NCBI GenBank assembly: GCA_004835665.1
Contig: RBKR01000002.1
Coordinates: forward strand, 558,001 to 622,000
Length of the DNA: 64,000 nt
Source: Phoma sp. XZ068
Lineage: Eukaryota > Ascomycota > Dothideomycetes > Pleosporales > Didymellaceae
Direction: 5' to 3'
Shown here piece by piece: positions 24,496-34,980 of this stretch. The translations under genes were made by a program, and so were the position numbers. Positions within the stretch are counted from its first letter, which is position 1. Every line of letters starts with the position of its first letter. The notes beneath the pieces were generated by a model that searched no databases, was not told the origin of the DNA, and saw nothing but the letters and a program-made list of their open reading frames with translations.

Positions 24496-25383
24496 ATGAC
24501 GACAAGGACTGGATATCGATCATGGAACCCCGCGCACAGTACGGCGCCAGTGAGCTCTTGCAGTAGTATCGTAGAGAGTGTCTGGGGTTATGGGTGCAAC
24601 GGCAGGTTCTCAGCGCGCTTGACATCGTGTTATCCTTGGATCACCACCGAGGAATCGAGGTTCGGTGGAGTCTTCTATTCGCCGGCAACAGCCTGTCCGG
24701 ATGGCTGGCTGACGCACTCGACGCGCACGACTTCGTCTCGTACAACCGAAGAATGGATTCCTGGCGAGACGGCGATAACGTGTTGTCCTCAACAATACGT
24801 GGGCCAAGCTGACCGGTGCATCCTGGAGACTGGCGATGTTTACACGAACACGTTGTGCCAGAATGGACGCACGTCAGAAGACGTGGTGACCTTTACCAGA
24901 AGTGGATTGATTCGTCCATCTGCCGATTTCCTACGCCTGAGGTACCAACCGTCCGACCTGATAGCGACGGCAACGAGCGGTGTGTCCACTGGAGATCGTG
25001 ATTCCAATGGGAGTCACGGATCGTCTGGTCTTTCAACAGGTGCCAAAGCGGCCATCGGAGCTGTGGTTCCTTTGGTGTTTATTATCTCAGTGCTCGCTGC
25101 GTTCTGCTTCTGGAAACGTAGAAAGACTCGCACTCGCAAAGCAGAGCCAGAAAGTTCCACCGCCGTGGGAAATGTTGATGCTCCTAGTAAAGCAGAGCTT
25201 GATGCGAATGGGACAGCGACTGCTCGAACGGGATATGACCCGTCTGTAGACGATGGCCGAGTGCTTCCAAAACATGAGCTTCACGGGGAGTCAACCGTCA
25301 TCGCGGTACCAGCGGAGCTTGAAGATCGACGCGAGCAGGTTGAGATGAGACCAGCGACTGTTCCACATACACGACATGTCTGA
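24496..25383 (+). CDS. Single-pass membrane protein with Cys-rich extracellular region (unknown function)
   Basis: This single open frame of 295 residues starts at the first in-frame ATG; an upstream exon is possible. The N-terminal half is rich in Cys, Ser, Thr and Trp, with pieces such as SCYPW, FYSPATACPDGW and ITCCPQQY. That pattern recurs in fungal cell-surface proteins of unknown function. A Gly/Ser-rich stretch leads into one hydrophobic membrane segment (AIGAVVPLVFIISVLAAF), followed by a basic stop-transfer KRRKTRTRK and a charged cytosolic tail. No signal peptide is evident at this start, so either the true start lies in an unseen upstream exon or the membrane segment acts as the anchor. 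The topology resembles fungal wall-stress or surface sensors, but no catalytic domain or named family can be assigned. Confidence 0.65.
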   Translation: MTTRTGYRSWNPAHSTAPVSSCSSIVESVWGYGCNGRFSARLTSCYPWITTEESRFGGVFYSPATACPDGWLTHSTRTTSSRTTEEWIPGETAITCCPQQYVGQADRCILETGDVYTNTLCQNGRTSEDVVTFTRSGLIRPSADFLRLRYQPSDLIATATSGVSTGDRDSNGSHGSSGLSTGAKAAIGAVVPLVFIISVLAAFCFWKRRKTRTRKAEPESSTAVGNVDAPSKAELDANGTATARTGYDPSVDDGRVLPKHELHGESTVIAVPAELEDRREQVEMRPATVPHTRHV

Positions 25384-27922
25384 ACGAGTAGTCTGAGTGG
25401 CCAGGTCGAGATAAGTCTCTCATGGCTTCAATCTGTAGTTGCCAGTTGCCAGCACTGCTGTAACGCGGGGTATGACGACTTCAGGCATGAACCCAAGGCC
25501 GCGGAAACGGTGCCGAGGTGCATAGATCTAGACTCTTGGAGTTGACTGTCGACATGTACGATTCTAGCTGGCGATCCATCAATCACGTTCGTTTGGTTTC
25601 GTGATGCCTACAACGTTGCCATGTGTTGTGGAGAAGGTGATCCCTTTGACATTTGGGTTACATCTTGGCGTATCAAGGTTATGAAGGCACGTCAGCGATC
25701 TCGTCACTGAAGCGACAGCATGAACGTTGGGAATGGTGCATGGTGGGCCTGTTGAGCGTGTTTCGTTTCGAACAAACGAGTGTTTCGTGAGGCGGGACGA
25801 ACCGTTTGCTGCAGTCTGACAGGCGAGAGAATATCTGTAGGAAGTGTAATGAGAGGGGAAGTCTTGGCCCGGATCTGTGATGCATAGCCGCGGGCGAGGA
25901 TGAGCTTCTGGAAAGCCAATGCATGAATCAGAATCCGGCGTATATAGTTTCAGATGTCATCGTGGCAAGGTGCATGTTTTGAGCGATGGGTACTTGGGTG
26001 CGCTCATTGGTCGAGAACCGAGCATGTCTGAGGTTGCGTAGGGGCACTAGAGTGGCGTTGAGCATATGCACTATTGGAGTCGAGCTTTGCATCGCTCAAC
26101 AATCAACAGCTAGCGAATTATAGCATATGCATTCGCATCAATGCTGTTGTCGCGGTCTTGCCAACATAGGAGTCGAGAGCTGCGGATCTTGGATGCACTG
26201 CCGGCGTCCTTGCGTTGCAATGAGTAATACGAACAGATGAGCTGATACGTATCGGAAAATTAAGAAAAGCGGGAGGCTCTGGCTTCCTGTCGTCGGGTGG
26301 TTTACTTGTTCCGAGCCAAGCATCGTCAGTTATCCCAAGCTTCATTGTTGTCGTGCAACCATTCGCTGCACGACGATGGGCCACATTTGTCCGACCACAT
26401 CAAGCTAGCTCCAACATCGTGTTCGGTCGAAAGAGGCATCGTCAATTGATTCCTCAGTTTGAAGTCAGTCGTGGGTCTCGTCTCATAAGGCTGGCATTGT
26501 GCACTGCCCGATGGAAGACATGGTGGCTGTGTAGCTGTACCTGACCTCTGACGTCTGTCAAGTGTCGGAGGTGCTTCAGCGTGGGGACGCCCCGGCTGAG
26601 GCGTGCGAGCGTGCAGCTGACGAGAGAAGGTTGTGGCTGCGTTTGTGGCGGCCGTTTGAAGCACGACATGGGGCCAGCACTGACAGAGGATCACCGGCTG
26701 GCAAGGCCATGCAAGCAAAGTATTTTCGGAGCTGCTCGCAGCCTAGAACATGAGCCCCAGCGTTGCCAGCGCGACGATGATGTCAATCGCGATGCCAAAT
26801 GCACAGGCAAGTGGTGCAGTTGTGCAAAACGTGCTCTCGAACAGGCACGGCTGGTTGGGGGTAGTGGAGGGGGACTGTCGCACCTGGCCGAATCGGGAAG
26901 GGCGCTCCAAAGCTTGGTAGCGGCGCACAACTGGCAGCAGTGCTCGCCCCTCGAAACGCCCACGCTGGCGCTCTTATCACGCCAATCGAGCGCGGGCCGT
27001 CCGCGACGAAGACGACAAACGTGCCGGCGGAAATGCTGCTCTCCAACGTCGCACAGGAGCAGGCGGCGAGGGATGCACGCAGAGGGCCGCGGCGGCGGTG
27101 ATGGGGCTCCTTCGAGCAGTCTTGGAGCGGCCGTGGAGCCCTGGAAGCACGGCATTGTGCTCGCCATGCCCCGGCGCACCGACGAGGTACCCGCTTGGTT
27201 CCGTATCTGCTCAGAAAGGGAGGATCATCGCAGGGTAGCCGTCTCTTGTCGGGCAAGCGCCATGAAACGCAATTTGGCACCCCGGCGGACGAGTCACCGA
27301 GGCAGCAGGAGAAGGCAGCGGTGGGCGACACGACTCGCAGCGACTGCAGCGCGCCCACGGTCGCCTATCGAGGCCGCCCCCTCGAGCTGGCGGTTTGGAG
27401 TGGGCGGCGGCGCCAAAGTGGGCGACTGGCCAGCCTCACCACCCACGGCCAGCATCGTGCTGCACTGCACGGCGCGGGCGCGTCGAAAATGGCGACGTTG
27501 CTGGCGGGCCCTCCTGAGTGGCCGCCGCACGCAGCCCGCCAGCAGCCCCCCGGTCGCGGTGCCTGGCTAGCGACACCAGGCCCCACCCGCATTGAGGGAA
27601 CCTTGCCGCTCACTGGTCCCTGTCCGCGTCCGTCCCTGACCGAAATTAACAGCCGCCAGGGGCACACCATCAGTGCTCTGCTCGAGTGCTTGGCGGTCTG
27701 TAGAGACCGCCCGCTCATTCATATACCGCCTCTCCTCGCCTTGATACCTCATCACGACAAGGCTCACCTTCTCTTCCACACATTCGCTTTTCCCAGTCTT
27801 CGGACGCGCCATTCTTTGAAACAGTCCAGTCACTCGTTCCTGGACCTTCAGACTCCCTCGTGGATTCATCTTCGACACCAACATCTCCATTTCAAGACCA
27901 AGGACCTTTGTGATCACCCAAG
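25384..27922. other. Long gene-free spacer upstream of the wall-protein gene
   Basis: About 2.5 kb with no supportable gene. The part from 26500 to 27600 becomes GC-rich and is open over long distances on both strands (about 330 codons at 26581-27570 on plus). Those frames lack a suitable ATG, conserved motifs and plausible composition. The stretch probably holds the promoter and 5' UTR of the gene at 27923; a CT-rich segment at 27700-27900 is typical of a highly expressed fungal promoter. Confidence 0.5.
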
Positions 27923-30376
27923 ATGATGAAGCTTACCGTTGCTTTCCTGGCCGCCCTCGCGGCCGCCGATGCCGCTGAGGCTCGCTCCACCCGCCAGCAG
28001 CGTCGCCAGTACGGCTCTGGCTACGACACCGGCTACGGCTCTGGATACGGCACACCTGAGGTCTCCTCGGCGCCTGCTGTCTCTTCCGTCCCCGCCGTCT
28101 CTTCCGTGCCTGCGCCCAGCAGCACTCCCGTCGTCCCAGAGTACCCCGTCGGTGGTGTTCCCTCCAGCTCGGTTGCCGTCCCCACCAGCAGCACTCCCGC
28201 TGGTGAGACCAACCCGGTCCCCTCTTCCTCCGTTCCCGCTGGAACCTCCTCCATCCCCGCTGGTCCCTCCAGCGTCAACTACGGCAACGGCTACCCCCCA
28301 GCCGGCGGTGTCTCCAGCTCCGCTCCCCCTGCCCCCAGCTCGTCCACCCCCGCTGGCGCCGAGAGCTCTTCCTACCCCGCTGAGGTCCCCTCCAGCTCTG
28401 TAGCAGTCCCCACCAGCAGCGTTCCCGCCACTCCTGAGACCGCTTCCTACCCAGCCGAGGTTCCCTCCAGCTCTGTTGGCGTTCCCACCAGCAGCACTCC
28501 CGCTGGCGAGACCACCAGCTACCCTGCTGGAGCCTCATCCACCCCCTGCTCTTCCTCCACTGTAGCAGTCCCCACCAGCAGCACTCCCGCCAACGTTGAG
28601 AGCGCTTCCTACCCGGCCGAGGTTCCCTCCAGCTCGGTTGCCGTCCCCACCAGCAGCACTCCCGCTGGTGAGACCTACCCGGTCCCCTCTTCCTCCGTTC
28701 CCGCTGGAACCTCCTCCGTCCCCGCTGGTCCCTCCAGCGTCAACTACGGCAACGGCTACCCCCCTGCCGGCGGTGCCAGCTCCTCCACCCCCGCTGGTGC
28801 TAAGAGCAGCACTCCCGCTGGTCCCTCCAGCGTCAACTACGGCACTGGTTACCCTCCTGCCGGCGGTGCCAGCTCTTCCGTCCCCGCTGGCGCTAAGAGC
28901 AGCACTCCTGCTCACCCCACCGGCACCGGACCTCGCCCTGCTGGCGTCACTGGCTACCCTACCGGAACTGGCTCTGGCCCATACCCCGAGACCACTTCCA
29001 TGAGCGACTACGTCACCTCGGTCATCTACAGCACCCAGATCTTCACCGTCACTGCGTGCCCCTCGACCGTCACTGACTGCCCGTCTCGCTCGACCTCGCT
29101 CATCACCAGCGTCGTCCCCGTCGGCACCACCGTCTGCCCCGAGTCTGACCTGCCCAAGCCCACTGGCGGCCCTTCGGTCCCCGCCTCCAAGGACAACGTC
29201 GTCACCAGCTCCTACCCCGTCTCTGAGGTTCCCCACGAGGTCACCGAGACCCTCACCTACACCATTGGTGTTGGCTCGACCGCTCACCCGGTCACCACCG
29301 AGATCACCTCCACCGGCACCTCGACCGTCTACTCCACGATCGTTGTCACCAAGGAGAAGGCCTCCGAGACCAAGCCCGCTGGCTCCTACCCCACCGGCCC
29401 CGCTGGAGGTGCTCCTCCTTCCTCCAAGCCCGCTGGCGCTGCTCCTCCTTCCTCCAAGCCCGCTGGCGCTGCTCCTCCTTCCTCCGTGCCCGCTGGCAAG
29501 AACTCCTACCCCACCGGCCCTGTTGGCGGCGAGTACGAGACTGGCACCACCACCGTGAAGTCCACCCAGACCCAGACCCGTGTCGTCACCGTCAAGCCCA
29601 CTCCTTCCGGCCCTGCCAACGTCCCCGTCGGTGAGAAGGAATACCCTACCGGCCCTGCCGACAAGCCCAACACTCCCGTTGGTGAGAAGTCCGTCCCTAC
29701 CACTCCTGCTGGTGAGGGCGAGGGCGAGGACTGCCCCGTCCCCGTAACCGTCACCGTCACTGCCAAGGAGACCGTCACCGTCACCGCTGGCAAGGACTAC
29801 CCCGCCGTCACCCCCGCTTCTGATAAGCCCGCTCCCCCCGCTGGTGGAAACGCCTACCCCGTCTCCTCCGTCCCCGCTGCTGGAAAGCCCTCCGTCCCCG
29901 CTGGAAAGCCTTCCTACCCTACCGGCCCTGCTGGCGGTGCTCCCTACCCCACTGGTAACGGCACCGTTCCTTACCCTGCCGGCCCCACTGGCTTCTCTAC
30001 TCTGACCAAGCCCACCAAGCCCACCACCTCCGGCTCCGTCCCCAGCGCGACTCTCCCCAGCTTCTCCTTCGTCACTGAGGTCCCCTCTCCCTCGGCTCCC
30101 GCTTCGGTTGCCTACCCCACCTCTTCGACTCCTTCCGTTGAGACTGCCGTCCCCAGCTCCTCCAAGCCCGCTGCTGAGAAGCCCACATCCAGTGCTCCCG
30201 CTTACCCCGAGTACCCTGCCAACACTCCTCCCGCTGCCGTCAACACCCCCTCTTCCTCCGCCCCGGCTGTTGAGTACCCCGTCTCCACCCCCGCTGGCGA
30301 GAAGGCTTCTTCCACCACTCCTCCCGCTGCCGCTTACACCCCTCCCTCCTACGGCTCCGGCTACGGCACCTACTAA
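27923..30376 (+). CDS. Ser/Pro/Ala-rich secreted cell-wall-type repeat protein
   Basis: A single open frame of 817 residues begins with a cleavable-looking signal peptide (MMKLTVAFLAALAAADAAEA) and then an RQQRRQ segment. The rest is low-complexity: imperfect repeats of PSSSVAVPTSSTPAGE, PAGTSS and SSVNYGNGYPPAGG types, then a Cys-containing block (SVIYSTQIFTVTACPS) of the kind seen in fungal wall glycoproteins. After that come SSKPAGAAPP repeats and TVTVTA stretches. Gly/Tyr motifs GSGYGT occur at both the mature N-terminus and the extreme C-terminus. Codon use is strongly C-biased, which suggests high expression. No GPI-attachment signal is visible at the C-terminus, so covalent wall linkage by another route or secretion is more likely. 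Heavy O-mannosylation is expected. Function is structural or surface-related by inference only. Confidence 0.85.
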   Translation: MMKLTVAFLAALAAADAAEARSTRQQRRQYGSGYDTGYGSGYGTPEVSSAPAVSSVPAVSSVPAPSSTPVVPEYPVGGVPSSSVAVPTSSTPAGETNPVPSSSVPAGTSSIPAGPSSVNYGNGYPPAGGVSSSAPPAPSSSTPAGAESSSYPAEVPSSSVAVPTSSVPATPETASYPAEVPSSSVGVPTSSTPAGETTSYPAGASSTPCSSSTVAVPTSSTPANVESASYPAEVPSSSVAVPTSSTPAGETYPVPSSSVPAGTSSVPAGPSSVNYGNGYPPAGGASSSTPAGAKSSTPAGPSSVNYGTGYPPAGGASSSVPAGAKSSTPAHPTGTGPRPAGVTGYPTGTGSGPYPETTSMSDYVTSVIYSTQIFTVTACPSTVTDCPSRSTSLITSVVPVGTTVCPESDLPKPTGGPSVPASKDNVVTSSYPVSEVPHEVTETLTYTIGVGSTAHPVTTEITSTGTSTVYSTIVVTKEKASETKPAGSYPTGPAGGAPPSSKPAGAAPPSSKPAGAAPPSSVPAGKNSYPTGPVGGEYETGTTTVKSTQTQTRVVTVKPTPSGPANVPVGEKEYPTGPADKPNTPVGEKSVPTTPAGEGEGEDCPVPVTVTVTAKETVTVTAGKDYPAVTPASDKPAPPAGGNAYPVSSVPAAGKPSVPAGKPSYPTGPAGGAPYPTGNGTVPYPAGPTGFSTLTKPTKPTTSGSVPSATLPSFSFVTEVPSPSAPASVAYPTSSTPSVETAVPSSSKPAAEKPTSSAPAYPEYPANTPPAAVNTPSSSAPAVEYPVSTPAGEKASSTTPPAAAYTPPSYGSGYGTY
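28160..28310 (+). repeat. Internal 151-bp direct repeat, copy 1
   Basis: This segment is repeated at 28625-28775 with only three base differences seen by eye. It lies inside the wall-protein gene and is in frame, so each copy adds about 50 residues. Confidence 0.85.
28625..28775 (+). repeat. Internal 151-bp direct repeat, copy 2
   Basis: This is the second copy of the 28160-28310 segment, in frame and nearly identical. The low divergence suggests a recent duplication or ongoing gene conversion between repeats. Confidence 0.85.
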
Positions 30377-32198
30377 GCGCTTCGGCGTTTAGTATGAGTT
30401 GAAGCGATATTCTTTCTGTACAAACTCTCACGGGTCCTTGACCCCTTTCATACATGTCTTGTCTGCGTTCCGCCGTCTTGATGTCTCCTCGGGCAGGGAC
30501 TCAAAGTGTTTGGGAGGATGTTTTATCGTTTGTAGGTATCTCACAGGAGCTTCAGACAGCCGACAATATAAAACTGTCTTGCTTACATGCTTTCGACAAT
30601 GCGCGAGTGCTGGGCTGACAAGCAGTGGGATGAGACGGATTCACGATTGTTCACTCTGATCTAGATTTCAAGTCGATTTTCTTTATTTCCTATGTCATTC
30701 TCTCCGAGCCGAAAACGGGCATCGCATGGAGTTCTTCTTGTAGCATATTTGAATTCATTTTTACTTTAGATTCTCGCCTTATGCAGTGCAGTGACGGCAT
30801 GTTTCCGGATTTTCCGGAGAAATTGCAAAGTGACCAAACATTGGAACTGCTGATCAACACTGAACATCAAATTTCGGTACCTGCATCCTAGTCTATATCA
30901 CTGTGGAGCATGTCTCCAATCAGGCAAAGTGCCGCCTGTCGGCCGTGTTTCACACCCTGCCGTGTTACCGACAAGCCCCCTGTCGCACGTTCCTCCACCC
31001 ATGTCCAGTACTAAATTACCATACGGTACTGCTCCGCCACCTCCCCAGCAGAGCCATCTTCTCACATCATGCCAATCACCAATTTCGCTACCGCCGCAAT
31101 CGCCGCATTAACTGATTCTGATCGCCGCTCTCACATGGCTGCTCCTAGCGACCATCTTTCTATGAATAGTCGGCAATGTCTCCCGACTCCACGTGTGCTG
31201 CACTATAGACATGGTACGCACGCGCAGTTCAGAACAACTTGCTCACCGACCGATGACGATATGCGCGAGATGTTTGGACCAAAGGCAAAAGCAAGTGCCA
31301 GTCGGCTTACGACGCCCTCAACGGCCGCCCGTATTGCATTACGCCATGCGCGACTAAATGCTGTTTGGTGCGAGGCGACTATCGTATTCAATAGCGTGAT
31401 CGGGAGGCTTTCGGGACTTATTCGTGTGCGGTGCTCGTGTTGGGGGGGTATGTGTCGGTGCTTAATACGGCGTTGTGCTTGCGCTTGGATGATACCATGA
31501 ACGGAGCTATGGATGGTAGTGCTGTGAATGGGAGTGGGGTTGAACTATGGTCTTGGTTGTGCGTGCATGATGTTGTGCTGTTGAACCCCTTTCTGCTGTG
31601 CGACGCTGGGTGAGATGTGCTGGGCAATGCAATGCATGATACGCGGATGATGCAGGTACGCGGACGCTGCAGGTATGCGGGTGAGTTGGATGCAGGGACG
31701 GCTGCTTCTTTGCGGCGTTGTGCTAGGTTAGCCTGAGGCTGTGTGTCTTGTGTAACTGTTGTACTCTCGTGCTTGACGACCACATGGTGTATGTCGTTGT
31801 GCAGCTGACAGTGCTGAAAACGTGGAGACGACGTGTGTAACGAGTTGTTACAGTCTTGTGTAATTCTCGGGTCTCAAGCTTCTTGGGTATACCTGGATGT
31901 CAAAACTCCGCCTGCATGGTGTGGTCGTCACGTGGTTTTGCGCCTTCCTCAACCACCCGAGCTGTTGCCTTTTGAAGGTTTGGCATCTCATACAAAGTAA
32001 AAGGCGAACATGCGGGGATGTACAGCAGAACTGCTTTGTGCTTGTTCCCGCCAATACTGAATGTTGGGTCTTGCAAGTATCCGGTGTTTTCCGAAGCCAC
32101 CTCCACACTTCTACCCCGCAAAATGGCAACGCGAAGCGGTACAGCTTGACCCGACCTAGAGAGCATAAGTTTCCGCCGCTTTCCTCATCCTCATCGAT
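30377..32198. other. Gene-free spacer between wall protein and Zn2Cys6 factor
   Basis: About 1.8 kb. It holds the 3' UTR of the wall-protein gene and, on its right side, the promoter of the transcription-factor gene. An open frame at 31069-31500 (plus, 143 codons) was considered but has no recognisable feature. A small tandem repeat lies at 31640-31680. Confidence 0.5.
31640..31680. repeat. Short imperfect 17-bp tandem repeat
   Basis: TACGCGGATGATGCAGG is followed directly by a copy with two changes and then by a partial third copy. It lies in intergenic DNA and has no assigned role. Confidence 0.6.
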
Positions 32199-34753
32199 AT
32201 GCCAGGTAATCCGACGATGCACAATGGACCACGATCGAAGCAATCCTGGACCAATTGGACGGAACAAGTCAAGTGAGAAGGCAGATCCACAGTACCACCG
32301 AGCATACAAAGGCGAGGAGTGCCCATCAAGATACTGGGTTTTGTAACTGACTTAATATTCAGCATGCATTTCATGCCGGAATAAGAAGGCAAAATGCAGA
32401 ATCACAGCAGAAGAGTACGCTGCGGGGCTGCCATGCGCCAAGTGTCGTCGCGAGATGCGTCCTTGTACTTATACTGTGACACGGCATGGACCGAGACGAC
32501 AGAGGCAGAGCATTAGCCAAAGTCAAGATGGCGATGAAGAAGTGATAAGCCTGGCGACGCACAAAGACATGACAACTGATGTCAATATATCTCCAAGTAC
32601 TGTCCAACCTAATGATTCTGATGAGACTGTCCAAGGGCCAGTCAGTACCGATCTAAACGACACAATGATGACCACAGTTGTCTCGAATGGCAATGATGCC
32701 CTCAATCTTCTTTTCCAAGCCGCACAGCGGGAGGAGCGAGGAGGCAATGCCCCACGTGTGCCGGATTCGGCCACTGTTCACGCAAGCGCTTCACCGTTAT
32801 CGCCCATGGCCAACATCAACTCACATTCATTACCAGAGCTTTCTAGCGAACTTACAGAAACTTGGAATGCATACCGCTTTGTGCGAATGGGATGGCTCTC
32901 AGCAGCAGAAATCGTTTGGCTCTTGGACATGTACGACTGTCATGCAGTGACCCGTACAAAACTACACGCTGACTTGATTACAGGTTCTTCAAGAATATTG
33001 CGCCTCTGTGCCCCATTATAGACCAGTGTGAGTGATTGTACATCAGCTTTTACTTCTCCTTGATTCCATCGCATCTTTACATTGAAAAAGTGCTAACTCC
33101 CACCAAGTTTATGCTGATCGGTCGAACCACTACTTGCTGGTTACGCACGAACCGGTCCTCACTTGTATGATACTGATCATTTCATCTCGTTATCATACGC
33201 TACCTACAATTGGCGGCCATTCACGCGGCTATCTGATCCACCAGCGTATGTGGGACCATTTTCAGCATCTGCTCATGCGCCTTGTACTTGGACTGGAAAA
33301 ATACTCAAAAGCAAAGACAAGAACATTAGGTACCATTGAGGCATTGCTGCTCTTGACAGAGTGGCATCCAAGGGCTCTCTATGCTCCTCCTCCTAGTGAC
33401 GGCTGGGACTCGGATATATTGTTTACCGTAAAGGATCGACGTGACCAGAATGGAAGCACTGTCGACAGTCCTTCGAGAACAAGGTGGCGCGAGGACGTGA
33501 TCGAGCCGGCCCATCGGTCAGATCGTATGTGCTGGATGGTTCTCAGCTGCGCTTTGTCGCTCGGCAACGAACTTGGGATATTTGACGAGCAAGATCAGAA
33601 TAGTAATGCAGGAGCCAATCGTTCCCAACACGAGCGGCGAACACTCCAGCAGAGGACTTGGTTGTCTAGACTTCTCTATGTTTACCAAGAGCAGCTCTCG
33701 TCGAGACTTGGTCGGCGGTCAATGATGACACCTAGCAATAGCCACTCAGCAGTCTACTCGGATACATCACAGGAAGTGGGCGATGGGCAAAGACGCGCGT
33801 GGACTCCATTCGTCACTGCGTGGACACGTTTGACCAAGATCGTCAGATCTATATCAGACCTCCTGTTCCCCAATCCTGCTACAACGAGCCAGATCATCCG
33901 TAGCGGCCGCTACATCAGTATGACAGAGCATATCCAGACCCTTCTATCTGCGTGGTCAAAAGATCAAAAGGATATTCTTAGTGAGTTTGAACATTTATGC
34001 AAAGGTCTGACTGTTGCTGACGCACATCCTGTAGCATCTGGCTCCCATCTTGCCGATCTGCTTGTCCTGGAATACGAGAGCACACGTATGCATACGTACT
34101 CATTGGGGCTCCAAGCCATTCTATTCCGGACTCTCGCTGAATCCAGAAGTTCCATTTCTGGCTCCTCAACCTTTCAGCTAACACCCACCGACTTTGCGCA
34201 TGTTCAAGAAGTCATAGATAGTACACTGACTACCTTGAAGACTGCGGTCAAGTTGTATGAAGAGGACGTCCTACGCTTTTGCTCCATTCGGACCTTTCTC
34301 CACATAACCACGGCATCCATCTTCCTCTTGAAAGGCCTCGGCTTGGGAGTAAGCCCAGCAAGGTTGCGCAGCGCTTTAGAAATTCTGAAGCAAGTCATTA
34401 TTGCACTTAAGAACAGCAATCCCGATGATCTGCACCTTGGAGGTCGGTACTCGATTTTGCTCGAGATGCACATGGCAAGACTACAGGAGCACTTCGTTCC
34501 TTCCACGCGACCACACAACATAACGCCGCCAGATGTTGATCCTACACAGCTTGCTGATTTTTCAAGTGGCATGGAAGGAGGACAGTTCGATCTTATGGAC
34601 TTCCAAAATATGCCGGAGATGGACATGTTGGACAGCAACTGGCTTAGCTTTCCACTTGATTCGAGTCTGATGTCGTTTGGCATGGATAACTTTCAAGGAT
34701 TACAATGTCTAGGTGATGATACTTTGGACTTCATTTGGAACTTAGGGGTGTAA
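32199..34753 (+). CDS. Zn2Cys6 transcription factor with fungal-specific regulatory domain
   Basis: The proposed exons are 32199-32205, 32363-32930, 32984-33027 and 33108-34753, giving 754 residues. The Zn2Cys6 knot is Cys4-X2-Cys7-X6-Cys14-X12-Cys27-X2-Cys30-X6-Cys37 and begins right after the second splice boundary. The 7-nt first exon (Met-Pro plus one base) is the least certain part; an alternative upstream exon is possible. The middle homology region starts around WNAYRFVRMGW, continues through FFKNIAPLCPI and FYADRSNHYLL, and includes EALLLLTEWHPRA. The C-terminal 60 residues are Met/Asp/Phe-rich and acidic, as in an activation domain. Splicing of the two internal introns restores the family consensus exactly. 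It is convergent with the MFS gene at 34981 and may regulate it and the divergent PEP-mutase-family gene. Target pathway unknown. Confidence 0.85.
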
Positions 34754-34980
34754 GTTGTCCTGTCGAACATATGAAGTGCTCAATCTTCTGTATGGCAGTG
34801 GACAGCGAAGACACGAAAAGCGGCCGCAAATTCTTGAATAGAGCAGCAGTTTCCGCATTATTGTAATTCAATTGTAACAACACTTCTACCATACGCTCAT
34901 CTCAGCAAGTGCTAAATCCATGGCCCGTTAACATCAACACTGCATCACAACTACACCCAGCAGCATCCAGGCCTGCCAAC

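Noticed and set aside
26581..27570. 329-codon plus-strand frame and overlapping minus-strand frames
   Set aside because: GC-rich DNA keeps several frames open at once; there is no ATG at a sensible place, no motif, and the composition is Arg/Ser/Trp-rich noise.
28535..29287. 250-codon minus-strand Gly/Ser-rich frame
   Set aside because: It mirrors the C-biased repeats of the wall-protein gene; composition is explained by antisense reading of Pro/Ser/Ala codons.
31069..31500. 143-codon plus-strand frame as a hypothetical gene
   Set aside because: It begins with an ATG but lacks any domain, and its C-terminal part is Cys/Arg/Trp-rich noise; support was insufficient.
31640..31690. CRISPR-like array
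   Set aside because: Only two and a half adjacent 17-bp units without spacers; this is a simple tandem repeat in a eukaryotic genome.
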